From positions 1 through 64,000 of the forward strand of contig CAKMJS010000003.1 in assembly GCA_927405585.1 (NCBI GenBank): a DNA stretch of 64,000 nt. Reading direction: 5' to 3'. This stretch comes from an uncultured Desulfosporosinus sp. GTDB lineage: Bacteria; Bacillota; Desulfitobacteriia; Desulfitobacteriales; Desulfitobacteriaceae. Every line of letters starts with the position of its first letter. Position 1 is the first letter of the stretch. Shown piece by piece: positions 1-8,151 of the stretch. Under the pieces are notes generated by a model. It had not been told where the DNA came from, did not search any database, and saw only the letters and a program-made list of their open reading frames with translations. The position numbers and the translations under genes are program-made.

Positions 1-150
1 GATCCATTTGCCAATACCACTGGGTATACAGGCTCAAGGGAAGATCGATGCGTGCGATCTCGCGGGCAAGGCCCAGGTCGAGCAACTCGATGGCGAAATC
101 GGTGTCGTTGTCGGTCCCACCATTGCGAGAGTCCTCGATGGTCTTCTTCG
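1..150 (-). pseudogene. ThyX-like flavin-dependent thymidylate synthase fragment (left edge)
   Basis: Read on the minus strand, roughly 50 codons give an AIELLDLGLAREIARIDLPL segment followed by SLYTQWYWQMD. This is the central ThyX core (ARE-x-AR-x-x-LP then a Y-T-x-W-Y-W block). The frame runs off the window at base 1, so the C-terminal half would lie outside. Upstream on the same strand the frame stays open only to a TAG near 256, and neither the usual ThyX N-terminal part nor its RHR motif is visible. A second minus frame at about 110-195 (MDTETEQQFLATYPL...) may be a frameshifted piece, but I cannot place it. The fragment therefore looks N-terminally truncated or broken. The family call rests on one motif block and is moderate. 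Confidence 0.45.
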
Positions 151-295
151 CGCATCGAGGCGGCCAATGGATATGTTGCAAGGAACTGTTGCTCGGTTTC
201 GGTGTCCATGGATCGTATTGTACTGGTATTCTTGCAATTTCATCAATCGGAGGCTATGCTGTCGCCTATGGAGCATACCCCGAAGGAGCAGAGCC

Positions 296-500
296 ACTGA
301 CGAATACTTCGCGCCGTAGGATGGACTCTACCTCCTTCGCCGCTATTGGGAAAGGCGGCTCGACGATACTCTATCCTACGCCGGTAGGTATTCCCTTAGG
401 GATCACGGCTTCGGCGATACCCTCCACAGGAGACTATAGTCACCGAAGCGGAGCACGAGGCTCTACTCCCACTTATAGAAGTGGAAGTCTCACGAATGGA
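296..500 (+). ncRNA. Multi-hairpin structured region, possible omega-RNA / right end of an IS605-type element
   Basis: Nested inverted repeats fill this gene-free stretch. CGTAGGAT (315-322) pairs with ATCCTACG (373-380). GCTTCGG (408-414) pairs with CCGAAGC (443-449) and encloses CTCC-ACA-GGAG (422-432). The last is CCACTT-ATAG-AAGTGG (469-484), extendable to ten pairs with one mismatch. Serial hairpins ending in a short stem just before an element boundary are typical of TnpB-associated reRNA at the 3' end of IS200/IS605 elements. No TnpB reading frame remains upstream, so this would be a remnant. The assignment is inference; the hairpins are directly visible. The strand is chosen by resemblance only. 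Confidence 0.35.
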
Positions 501-579
501 TGAATCTATTGCTAGAATTTGATTGTTAATAGAACGAGTTGACAGACTTGGAATGCAGGTAGGAAAGGATGGATAAAAA

Positions 580-1731
580 ATGAGAGAAGCGGTAATCGTG
601 GAAGCGGTGAGGACCCCTGTAGGACGGAGAAATGGCTTCTTAAGTGGTCTTCGCTCTGAGGAGCTAGCGGGCTTAGTCTTGAGAGAGGTGGTCAAGCGGG
701 CAGGAGTCGATCCCGCTGTAGTCGAGGATGTACTAATGGGGTGCGTCTCCCAAGTGGGTGAGCAAGGGTTCTGCCTCGGACGGCAGGCAGCCTTGATTGC
801 GGATTATCCGATGCATGTCCCAGGTTTGACGATTGATCGACAGTGTGGTTCTAGCCAGCAGGCCGTCCATTTCGCGGCTCAGGCAATTTTGGCAGGGGAT
901 ATGGATGTCGTCGTAGCGGCGGGGGTAGAAAATATGTCTAGGGTTCCTATGGGCTCAAACGTCAAAGGAACAGAGTTATCGAAAGAGTTAACTTCACGTT
1001 ACGAGATTATCAACCAGGGCCTCTCGACTGAGCGAATCGCGGAGAAGTGGGGCCTCAGTCGGCAACAAATGGATGAATTCTCTCTTGCAAGCCATGAGAA
1101 GGCGCTTAAATCACAAAATGAGGGGCGTTTCGAACGGGAGATTATGCCAGTGGGTGTAATCCTGCCGGATGGGAACCAGGCAATAATAAAAATGGACGAG
1201 GGGCCACGGCGGAGTACTAGTTTAGAAAAACTCGCCAGCCTAAAATCGCCTTTCCTGGAAAATGGTCGAGTTACGGCTGGCAATGCTAGCCAGATTTCGG
1301 ATGGAGCGGCAGCTGTGTTGGTCATGTCCCGAGAGAAGGCAGAAGAACTTGGACTGAAGCCTCGTTTCCGAATAGTGGCTCGGAGCGTCATTGGATCAGA
1401 TCCTACCTTGATGCTGACCGGTCCCATAACAGCCACTGCCAAGGTGCTAGCTAAGGCGGGCCTTAGTCTTGCAGACATAGACATTTTCGAAGTGAATGAA
1501 GCTTTTGCCGCAGTCCCAATGACCTGGTTGATAGAAACGGGAGCCGATCCAAGGAAACTCAATCCTAACGGCGGAGCCATTGCCCTTGGACATCCATTGG
1601 GTGCCAGTGGAGCTCGCCTGATGACTACTTTGATGCATGAACTGGAACGGACGAGTGGTCGCTATGGACTCCAAACCATGTGTGAGGGGCATGGCATGGC
1701 TAATGCCACGATTATTGAGCGGCTAGGCTAA
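580..1731 (+). CDS. Thiolase (acetyl-CoA C-acyltransferase)
   Basis: A 383-residue thiolase that would cleave a 3-ketoacyl-CoA with CoA, or run the reverse condensation. The nucleophilic cysteine is C89 in [10 protein letters not shown], the catalytic histidine is H338 in GHPLGASG, and the second cysteine is C368 in TMCEGHG. Length is normal for the family. An AGGAAAGGA tract lies upstream of the ATG. It is the first gene of a tight co-directional set with an HSD10-type dehydrogenase, an acyl-CoA dehydrogenase and an alpha-methylacyl-CoA racemase. That context suggests it cleaves 2-methyl-3-ketoacyl-CoA (inference). The active-site context QCGSS differs from the VCASG/VCGSG of the two other thiolases in the window, consistent with a separate subfamily. 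No clear promoter is visible; hairpin-rich debris lies directly upstream. Confidence 0.9.
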   Translation: MREAVIVEAVRTPVGRRNGFLSGLRSEELAGLVLREVVKRAGVDPAVVEDVLMGCVSQVGEQGFCLGRQAALIADYPMHVPGLTIDRQCGSSQQAVHFAAQAILAGDMDVVVAAGVENMSRVPMGSNVKGTELSKELTSRYEIINQGLSTERIAEKWGLSRQQMDEFSLASHEKALKSQNEGRFEREIMPVGVILPDGNQAIIKMDEGPRRSTSLEKLASLKSPFLENGRVTAGNASQISDGAAAVLVMSREKAEELGLKPRFRIVARSVIGSDPTLMLTGPITATAKVLAKAGLSLADIDIFEVNEAFAAVPMTWLIETGADPRKLNPNGGAIALGHPLGASGARLMTTLMHELERTSGRYGLQTMCEGHGMANATIIERLG

Positions 1732-1784
1732 CTAAAGATATTAAGAAGATGATGAAAATTCGATTAACGAAGGAGCAACGTACG

Positions 1785-2552
1785 ATGGATATGAAACAAG
1801 TGGTGGCATTTGTTACCGGAGGGGCCTCAGGCTTGGGCGAAGCGACGGCGCGGAGGATAGTGAACGACGGAGGCAAGGTAATGATCGCCGATCTGGCAGT
1901 GGAGCGAGGAGAGAAAATGGCTGCCGAATTGGGTGACAGTGCCCAATTTTGTAAGACGGACGTTAGCAGCACAGAGAGCGTACAGGCTGCACTAGAAAAG
2001 ACAATAGAGGAATTTGGCCGTGTGGATGTTATTGTGAATTGCGCTGGGATTGGGGTTGCGGAAAAAGTGCTGGGGAAGAAAGGGCCACATGCCCTAGAAA
2101 GTTTTTCGAAGATTTTACAAGTGAATCTTATTGGTAGTTTTAATGTCATCCGTCTTGCGGCAGCAAAAATGGTGGACAATGAACCCAATGTTGGAGGAGA
2201 ACGAGGCGTGATTATTAGCACTGCCTCTGTGGCTGCCTTTGAAGGGCAAATTGGGCAGGCGGCCTATAGCGCGTCTAAAGGGGGTATAGTAGGTATGACT
2301 CTACCTATTGCACGGGAGATGGCGGTCCACGGCATTCGAGTGATGACTATTGCACCAGGTCTCTTTGAAACCCCGATGTTTGAGTCCTTGCCTGAGGAGG
2401 CACGCAAGTCACTGGGCGCAATGACCCCTTTTCCTTCCCGGCTGGGCTACCCGGAAGAATATGCCCTTTTGGTCAAAGGTATTATAGAAAACCCGATGCT
2501 CAATGGAACTACTATCCGCTTAGACGGGGCTATTCGGATGCAACCAAGGTGA
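1785..2552 (+). CDS. HSD10-type 3-hydroxyacyl-CoA dehydrogenase (SDR family)
   Basis: A short-chain dehydrogenase of about 255 residues with the nucleotide-binding motif [10 protein letters not shown] near the N-terminus. The catalytic triad is S148, Y161, K165, in STASVAAF and AAYSASKGG. The sequence closely follows the type II 3-hydroxyacyl-CoA dehydrogenase (HSD10) pattern, including [17 protein letters not shown]10 enzymes oxidise 3-hydroxyacyl-CoA, notably 2-methyl-3-hydroxybutyryl-CoA, with NAD. I take the ATG at 1785 because AAGGAG at 1770-1775 sits nine bases before it; an upstream ATG at 1749 would add residues outside the SDR fold. It lies 53 bases after the thiolase. With the racemase downstream, this points to branched acyl-CoA oxidation. 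Confidence 0.85.
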   Translation: MDMKQVVAFVTGGASGLGEATARRIVNDGGKVMIADLAVERGEKMAAELGDSAQFCKTDVSSTESVQAALEKTIEEFGRVDVIVNCAGIGVAEKVLGKKGPHALESFSKILQVNLIGSFNVIRLAAAKMVDNEPNVGGERGVIISTASVAAFEGQIGQAAYSASKGGIVGMTLPIAREMAVHGIRVMTIAPGLFETPMFESLPEEARKSLGAMTPFPSRLGYPEEYALLVKGIIENPMLNGTTIRLDGAIRMQPR

Positions 2553-2641
2553 CAGTGTCTTGGGATTGTCAGAAGTCTCGCGAGTGTCACGAAGGTCAGA
2601 AGTCTCACGCCATGAGAGATGAAGGAAGGGGTTGATGGAAG

Positions 2642-3778
2642 ATGGACATTTACTCCGAGGAACATAAAATGTTTCGTCGAGCCTTCGTAAAGTTTGTGAA
2701 AAAGGAACTCTCTCCACATATAGATGAGTGGGAAGAACAGAGGGAAATTCCGCGCTGGGTATGGCGGCGTATGGGCGAACAGGGTTACCTTTGTCCTTGG
2801 CTGGAAGAGAAATACGGTGGTTCGGGGGCGGATTTTGGATTCTCTGCCATCATAAACGAAGAGTTGGCTAGAGCTGGCGTTGGAATAGGGCTAGGACTGC
2901 ATAGTGATATTATCGCTCCCTATATACAGGCCTATGGTACAGAAAAACAGAAAGCTGATTGGCTTCCCGCCTGCGCGCGGGGGGAGAAAATTCTGGCCAT
3001 AGCCATGACAGAACCCCAGGCGGGCTCCGATCTCCAGGGAATGAAGGCTACCGCTGTCCGGGACGGGGATGAGTATATTATCAATGGGTCGAAGACGTTT
3101 ATCAGTAATGGTATTTACTGCGACTTGGTCATTGTAGCGGTCAAGACTGATTCTGGGGCGCTCCCGTCCAGCCAGGGTATAAGCCTTATCCTAGTGGAAG
3201 ACGGTACACCCGGCTTCTCTAAGGGTAAAAAAATGAACAAGTTGGGGATGCACAGCCAGGATACAGCAGAACTCTTTTTCCAGGATTGCCGGGTGCCAGT
3301 AACCAACCTTCTGGGAGAAGAAGGTAAGGGATTTTCTTATCTGATGGAGAAGCTTCAGCAGGAACGCCTGATCTCGGCCTTAGGTTCTCAGGGTTTGGCG
3401 GAGCGAATGCTTGCCGATACAATCGCTTATGTCAAGACGAGGGAGGCATTTGGGCAACAAATTGGCAAGTTTCAGCATAACGCCTTTAAAATCGCTGAAA
3501 TGGCCACCGAAGTCGAGCTTGGGCGGGTGTTTGTAGATAACCTGATTGCTGACCATATAACTGGACAAGAGATTGTAGCCAAGGTGTCCATGGCCAAATA
3601 CTGGATCGGAGAGATGGCCAACCGGGTGGCTTACAACTGTCTCCAGCTTTACGGTGGGTATGGGTATATTGAAGAATATCCTATCGCTAGGCATTACCGA
3701 GATGTACGGGTTCACACCATCTATGCAGGAACCTCGGAAATTATGAAGCTTATCATAGCTCGCAAGTTAGGACTATGA
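2642..3778 (+). CDS. Acyl-CoA dehydrogenase, long-chain/isovaleryl-type active site
   Basis: A 378-residue FAD-dependent acyl-CoA dehydrogenase, introducing the alpha,beta double bond and passing electrons to ETF. The substrate/FAD motif TEPQAGSDLQG and the C-terminal LYGGYGYIEEYPIARHYRD are clear. The usual catalytic glutamate of short- and medium-chain enzymes (IYEGT) is absent: position 362 is Ala in IYAGTSEIMK. A glutamate is present instead at E241 in QQERL. That is where long-chain and isovaleryl-CoA dehydrogenases carry their base. So it is probably active on long-chain or branched substrates. The C-terminal EIMKLIIARK also matches the long-chain type. A purine-rich GGAAGGGG precedes the start. 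Confidence 0.9.
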   Translation: MDIYSEEHKMFRRAFVKFVKKELSPHIDEWEEQREIPRWVWRRMGEQGYLCPWLEEKYGGSGADFGFSAIINEELARAGVGIGLGLHSDIIAPYIQAYGTEKQKADWLPACARGEKILAIAMTEPQAGSDLQGMKATAVRDGDEYIINGSKTFISNGIYCDLVIVAVKTDSGALPSSQGISLILVEDGTPGFSKGKKMNKLGMHSQDTAELFFQDCRVPVTNLLGEEGKGFSYLMEKLQQERLISALGSQGLAERMLADTIAYVKTREAFGQQIGKFQHNAFKIAEMATEVELGRVFVDNLIADHITGQEIVAKVSMAKYWIGEMANRVAYNCLQLYGGYGYIEEYPIARHYRDVRVHTIYAGTSEIMKLIIARKLGL

Positions 3779-3802
3779 TAAGGAAGAAATGGGATGGGAT
3801 GA

Positions 3803-4978
3803 ATGTATGAGCTCTTAAGCGGGGTGCGAATCCTAGATTTAACACGGCTTCTTCCTGGAGGGTATGCTAGTCAGTTACTAGCTGATCTGGGAGCAGAAGT
3901 ATTGAAAGTGGAAGACCCTTGGCAAGGGGATTATCTGCGCTGGATGAAACCTTACTTACCCGGGACAAAGGAAAGTGCCCTTTACTGGTCGCTGAACCGG
4001 AATAAAAAGAGCCTCAAGTTAAACTTAAAATGTACCGAAGGTCGAGAAGCTCTTCTTCGCCTTCTTGTTAAGTATGACATTGTACTGGAAGGGTTTCGAC
4101 CCGGAGTGATGGATAGCTTGGGCCTCGGTTATAAGGATTTGTCAAAAATAAACCCCTCAGTTATCCTCTGCTCCATATCCGGCTATGGTCAGACCGGACC
4201 GTATAGCCAGCGTTCAGGTCATGATATCAATTACATGGCTGTGAGCGGAGCACTGGGTCTCACTGGACAGGCCGGGGGGGCGCCTGTACCTCCCGCTGTA
4301 CAGGTGGCGGACATTGGTGGTGGTGCACTTATGGCAGTGACTGGTATTTTAAGTGCCTATATCGCCCGCCAGCAAACGGGCCGGGGGCAATATATTGACG
4401 TTTCGATGTTGGATGGGGTGGTATCCTGGATGGCTATGCTCTATGCTCAGCAGGCAGTCACCGGTTCCGCGATGATGCGCGGGGAAGGGATCTTGAACGG
4501 TGGAGAAGTCTGCTACGGTGTTTATGAGACCATGGACGGTCTATATATGAGTCTGGGGGCCTTAGAACCTAAATTCTGGCAAGCTTTCTGCCAGGCTGTA
4601 GAGCGTCCCGAGCTCGTGGGAAAGCAGTTTGCTCACGACCCAGACGTTCTGGCCGAGGTGGAAAGGATCTTTAAAAGTAGAACGCAGAAGGACTGGGCAA
4701 GTTTCTTCAGAGAAAAAGACGTTTGCTGTGAGGCAATCTTGGAGCCGTCAAACGTTCGGGAGCACCCACAGATTAAGTCGCGGCGTCTTTTTATTTCCCT
4801 CAGTCATCCTCAAGGTAAAACCGTAGAGAGTGTGGGAAATCCTCTCAAATTTCCGGAGGAAAGAGAGTTCCCCGATCAGGCTCCTCCTGGGTTTGGAGAA
4901 CAAACGTGGGAGGTTTTGCGGGAGGTGGGGTTCTCTGAGGCGGAGATTGAGCGGTTAGAACAGGTCAACGCTAGGTAG
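3803..4978 (+). CDS. Alpha-methylacyl-CoA racemase-like protein (CaiB/BaiF family III fold)
   Basis: A 391-residue family III CoA-transferase fold protein. It carries H140 (SGHDINY), D170 (VADIGGG) and E255 (GALEPKFW). These have the same spacing as the catalytic His126, Asp156 and Glu241 of alpha-methylacyl-CoA racemase; plain family III CoA-transferases share only the Asp. I therefore prefer racemase over formyl-CoA/carnitine CoA-transferase. It would interconvert (R)- and (S)-2-methylacyl-CoA so that the stereospecific dehydrogenase upstream can use both. It follows that gene by 24 bases and ends the cluster, before a strong terminator. A true CoA-transferase role cannot be excluded from sequence alone. 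Confidence 0.75.
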   Translation: MYELLSGVRILDLTRLLPGGYASQLLADLGAEVLKVEDPWQGDYLRWMKPYLPGTKESALYWSLNRNKKSLKLNLKCTEGREALLRLLVKYDIVLEGFRPGVMDSLGLGYKDLSKINPSVILCSISGYGQTGPYSQRSGHDINYMAVSGALGLTGQAGGAPVPPAVQVADIGGGALMAVTGILSAYIARQQTGRGQYIDVSMLDGVVSWMAMLYAQQAVTGSAMMRGEGILNGGEVCYGVYETMDGLYMSLGALEPKFWQAFCQAVERPELVGKQFAHDPDVLAEVERIFKSRTQKDWASFFREKDVCCEAILEPSNVREHPQIKSRRLFISLSHPQGKTVESVGNPLKFPEEREFPDQAPPGFGEQTWEVLREVGFSEAEIERLEQVNAR

Positions 4979-5004
4979 TAAGTACCGGTAATATCTATGG
5001 ATCA

Positions 5005-5045
5005 TTAATTAGGGTCCCTCATGACGAGGGGCCCTAATTAATTAA
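5005..5045 (+). terminator. Terminator of the branched acyl-CoA cluster
   Basis: A 15-16 bp stem, TTAATTAGGG-t-CCCTC pairing with GAGGG-g-CCCTAATTAA around an ATGAC loop, 26 bases after the racemase stop. The tail is A/T-rich but lacks a clean U-run. Confidence 0.75.
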
Positions 5046-5163
5046 AACATGAAAGTTCTGTAAATTAGAGGTATCGTTGATGGTTGGGGAGAAATGAAAT
5101 AGAGACCCGGAGGGTCAAGAAGATGGACTTATTTTCTCCAGTATTTTAGCGAGGTGAGCTAGT

Positions 5164-7239
5164 TTGCTAATGAGCGATATGATGACTAGGGATGTTCCTC
5201 TTATCCATCCTAAGGATAATCTAGGGCAGGGTGTAGCACTTTTGCGCTGGACTAAGTTGGATGCTTTACCGGTAGTGGATGAAGAGGGTTTATTAATCGG
5301 TATATTTACCAAATCCAATGTATTAGATGCCTTTCTGGCTGGGGCGGACCCGTCAGAAGCAATTCTGCAGTATTTCACCCGTCAGGTGGTGACCGTAGAA
5401 GCGGACACTCCTTACTGTGAGGTAGAGCAACGGGCCAAACAGAGCTCTGTAGGTACGGGTGTAGTGATCGATAAAGAGGGAAAGGTGCTTGGGATTTTCA
5501 CTAAAGTGGATATGATTATGGCGCTTTTCCGGGAAGCTGAGCAATTAGCCGTCGAACTAAACACAGTGTACCAAGCCATGCCCAACGGAATCATCGTCGT
5601 AGATCGAAATAACCTTATTCTACAGATTAATCCCTCCGGGGAGAAAATCCTCGATATGAGGCAGAAGGCACTCAAAGGGAGACTGTTTAACAGCGTTTTT
5701 TCAAGCTTGGATCTGAGTGGGGTGCTTAATCAGTCTCAACATTTAGTTGGGGTGCAGACTCAACTGAATCAAGTGACAGTAATTTGCAACATTAGCCCGT
5801 TGGGCGAGGGTTCAGGGGCAGTAATCGTTTTCCAGGCGTTGACTGATTTTGATCAAGTCTCCCTAGAGTTAGATTCGACCAAGCGCTTGTACGAGACGTT
5901 GCTCACCGTCACCAACATTGCCTACGAAGCCATCTTTGTCGTGGACGATCAAGGAAGAATTACTCTAGTAAATGAGGCAGCCTGCCGTTTTTTTGGTAAG
6001 AGAGAGAAAGAACTATTGCAGCAGCCAGTCGAACAGGTCATGGAAAACACCCGCCTGCTTCGGACCTTGAAGACCGGAATGGCGGAAACCAATGAGATTC
6101 AAGTTATTCACGGACGACCCTACATAGTCTCTCGTCTACCCATCGTTCGTCAAGGCAAGATCATCGGGGCGGTAGGCAAAATCGTCTTTCAGAAGCTAGA
6201 AGAAGCGAAAGAGGTTGCTGAGAGACTTGCTCAGATGGACAGTGAACTAAAATTTTACAAGGAAAAGGCTGGCGCGACTAAATTAGCTATAACCTTCAAC
6301 CAGATCGTCACAGTAAGCCAAAATATGCGCTGCTTAAAGCAAGAAGCGGAGGTGGCCGCTCGGGGGAGCTCCACGATTATGCTAACGGGGGAAAGTGGCA
6401 CGGGCAAGGAACTATTTGCTGAGGCCATACACCAGGCAAGTCCCCGTCGAAAAAGTCACTATGTTAAGGTCAATTGCGCCGCGGTTCCAGAAAATTTATT
6501 GGAGTCTGAGTTTTTTGGGTATGCTAGCGGAGCGTTCACGGGAGCACAAAGAGGGGGCAAAGCAGGTAAAATTGCGATCGCTAACGGTGGAACACTTTTT
6601 CTCGATGAGATAGGGGATATGTCCTTCAATTTGCAGAGTAAACTACTGAGGGTACTGGAACACAAGAGTTTTGAACCGGTCGGAAGTAATGAATCACTAG
6701 AAGTGGATGTACGGATTATTGCTGCTACCAACAAGGACCTTGTCCGGAAGGTGGAAAACGGTGATTTCCGAAGTGACCTCTACTATCGTCTGAATGTAAT
6801 TAATTTCCACCTTATTCCTTTAAAGGATCGACTGGAGGATATCATACCCCTCGTTCATGTTTTCTTGGAACGGCTTAACCAAGATTTCGGCAAACAAATC
6901 ACTGATGTTTCCCCGGCGGTGCTCAAAGTACTCCTCAGTCATCGATGGCCGGGAAACGTCCGAGAGCTTAAAAATGTGATTGAAAGAGCGGTCAATTTTG
7001 CCTCTGGGGGTAGGCTAGAGCTTGAGGATTTGCCGTTTTACCTCAGGGAACAGAAACTAGAAGTCTCCCTTTCATCGACAAAGGGGTGGAACCTAGAAAA
7101 TGCTCATGAGCACTTAGATAAAGAAACATTGGAAAAAGCTTTACTGAAGATGAAAGGCAACAAGTCGGAGGTTGCCCGGCTTTTGGGGATCTCACGTTCT
7201 TGGCTGTATGAAAAAATGCGCCGCTATGATATGAAGTAA
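5164..7239 (+). CDS. Sigma-54-dependent activator: CBS pair, two PAS, AAA+, Fis HTH
   Basis: A 691-residue bacterial enhancer-binding protein. Residues 1-125 form two CBS motifs (MTRDVPLIHP...; adenosyl-ligand sensors). About 130-225 and 240-345 are PAS-like domains. The AAA+ domain follows, with Walker A GESGTGKE near residue 408, the sigma-54 contact loop GAFTGA near 455, and LFLDEIGD. A Fis-type helix-turn-helix (NKSEVARLLGISRSWLYEKM) ends the protein. GAGGTGA at 5151-5157 fits a TTG start at 5164; the ATG at 5170 is the alternative. It sits just downstream of the branched acyl-CoA genes and may control them, although no sigma-54 promoter is visible before 580. CBS domains suggest it senses adenylate or CoA-ester energy state (inference). 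Confidence 0.9.
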   Translation: MLMSDMMTRDVPLIHPKDNLGQGVALLRWTKLDALPVVDEEGLLIGIFTKSNVLDAFLAGADPSEAILQYFTRQVVTVEADTPYCEVEQRAKQSSVGTGVVIDKEGKVLGIFTKVDMIMALFREAEQLAVELNTVYQAMPNGIIVVDRNNLILQINPSGEKILDMRQKALKGRLFNSVFSSLDLSGVLNQSQHLVGVQTQLNQVTVICNISPLGEGSGAVIVFQALTDFDQVSLELDSTKRLYETLLTVTNIAYEAIFVVDDQGRITLVNEAACRFFGKREKELLQQPVEQVMENTRLLRTLKTGMAETNEIQVIHGRPYIVSRLPIVRQGKIIGAVGKIVFQKLEEAKEVAERLAQMDSELKFYKEKAGATKLAITFNQIVTVSQNMRCLKQEAEVAARGSSTIMLTGESGTGKELFAEAIHQASPRRKSHYVKVNCAAVPENLLESEFFGYASGAFTGAQRGGKAGKIAIANGGTLFLDEIGDMSFNLQSKLLRVLEHKSFEPVGSNESLEVDVRIIAATNKDLVRKVENGDFRSDLYYRLNVINFHLIPLKDRLEDIIPLVHVFLERLNQDFGKQITDVSPAVLKVLLSHRWPGNVRELKNVIERAVNFASGGRLELEDLPFYLREQKLEVSLSSTKGWNLENAHEHLDKETLEKALLKMKGNKSEVARLLGISRSWLYEKMRRYDMK

Positions 7240-7325
7240 CGCCACGCATAGGGATATATTCTTTACTAAAAGCTCACAACTTCTTAAAATCCAATTCACA
7301 GTTTAATCATAATTGAAGGGTATGC

Positions 7326-7376
7326 TAATAGTGTACCGATTAGGAAAATTGCATCCATTGATCGGTAACACTATTA
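7326..7376 (+). promoter_or_regulatory. Long inverted repeat just before a Shine-Dalgarno
   Basis: TAATAGTGTACCGAT (7326-7340) pairs with ATCGGTAACACTATTA (7361-7376), a 15-bp stem with one bulged base and a 20-base loop. It ends directly before the AAGGGGG ribosome site of the next gene. It could be an operator or an RNA element controlling translation. I see no motif that identifies the ligand or protein. Confidence 0.5.
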
Positions 7377-7389
7377 AAGGGGGAATTGT

Positions 7390-8004
7390 ATGAAAAAGAA
7401 ACTCGCCGCGGGGGTACTTAGTCTTGTGCTATTAGTTGGGGGAGCATCAGCAGCGTATGGCGCAATAGATCCAGACAAGCTCTCTGAAATTAAAGCTCTG
7501 ACCCAGCAGGTATTTAGTCTTCAGAAGCAAATTGTAGACAAACAACAGGAGGCTGGCCTTATTACCCCAGAAAAGGCTGACGTGATGAAGAAATCTATGG
7601 AACAGCGTCAACAATCCAGCGACCAGGCTTTTGCAGAGGGTAAGGTTCTGATTCCAGGTATGGGAGGTATGGGTAAGGGAATGCGTGGCGACGTCAAGGC
7701 GTTTAACGCAGAACCCATGACGTCTGACCAGATCGAAGCCTGGGGCAAAGCAGCGCAAGCTCGTTTAGATGCCCAAGTAAAGTCTATGACGAGTGAGGCA
7801 AAGCTGACACCTGCCCAGATTGAAAAATGGATGGATGCAGCCCAAGCACAGTTAGATCTTCAAAAAGAACTAATGGCTGAGGGAACCTTTGTACCGGGTG
7901 CTATGGGCAAGGGCATGCGTGGTCAAAGGGGTGGTTTTGGTTGCAACATAGCGCCTACTGCACCTGCCGCAACTGCTACCCCAACGACAACCAGTATACA
8001 GTAA
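7390..8004 (+). CDS. Secreted DUF2680-type protein
   Basis: A 204-residue exported protein. A lysine start and hydrophobic core (MKKKLAAGVLSLVLLVGGAS) form a signal peptide with likely cleavage near AYG-A. The mature part is helical and Gln/Lys-rich. It has two related segments, each a helical repeat followed by a Gly/Met-rich linker (PGMGGMGKGMRG, then PGAMGKGMRGQRGG), and ends in a Thr/Ala-rich tail. This resembles DUF2680 proteins of Clostridia, whose function is unknown. A strong AAGGGGG site lies eight bases from the ATG. The gene is monocistronic, preceded by a long inverted repeat and followed by a palindrome. The family name is from recall of the pattern. Confidence 0.7.
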   Translation: MKKKLAAGVLSLVLLVGGASAAYGAIDPDKLSEIKALTQQVFSLQKQIVDKQQEAGLITPEKADVMKKSMEQRQQSSDQAFAEGKVLIPGMGGMGKGMRGDVKAFNAEPMTSDQIEAWGKAAQARLDAQVKSMTSEAKLTPAQIEKWMDAAQAQLDLQKELMAEGTFVPGAMGKGMRGQRGGFGCNIAPTAPAATATPTTTSIQ

Positions 8005-8020
8005 TTTGAATCTTAGTAAG

Positions 8021-8044
8021 AGGGGCAATTCATGAATTGCCCCT
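8021..8044. repeat. Perfect 24-bp palindrome (dispersed-repeat type)
   Basis: AGGGGCAATTCATGAATTGC followed by CCCT is a perfect palindrome 16 bases after the DUF2680 stop. Translated, it yields the GAIHELPL string that recurs in intergenic repeats of many genomes. It could act as a terminator stem but has no U-run. Confidence 0.55.
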
Positions 8045-8106
8045 ACAATGATGGTTAGCATCGTTTCTTTGAGCACCTAAAAACTTAAAAAAAATTATAG
8101 CAAATG

Positions 8107-8142
8107 AAAAACCCTCCTAGGCACTGCGCCTAGGAGGGTTCA
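8107..8142 (-). terminator. Terminator of the zinc-ribbon gene
   Basis: A perfect 13-bp stem, AACCCTCCTAGGC (8110-8122) with GCCTAGGAGGGTT (8128-8140). On the minus strand it is followed by TTTTTCATTT, so it ends transcription from the zinc-ribbon gene just upstream. Confidence 0.85.
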
Positions 8143-8151
8143 ATTTACGAT

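Noticed and set aside
48-503. A 151-codon plus-strand open frame
   Set aside because: It covers the minus-strand ThyX-like frame and the hairpin array, has no ribosome site, and its composition looks non-coding.
539-567. Sigma-A promoter before the first thiolase
   Set aside because: TTGACA is present, but nothing like a -10 lies 16-18 bases downstream.
999-1580. A 193-codon minus-strand open frame
   Set aside because: It is the antisense of the thiolase core, with no family resemblance of its own.
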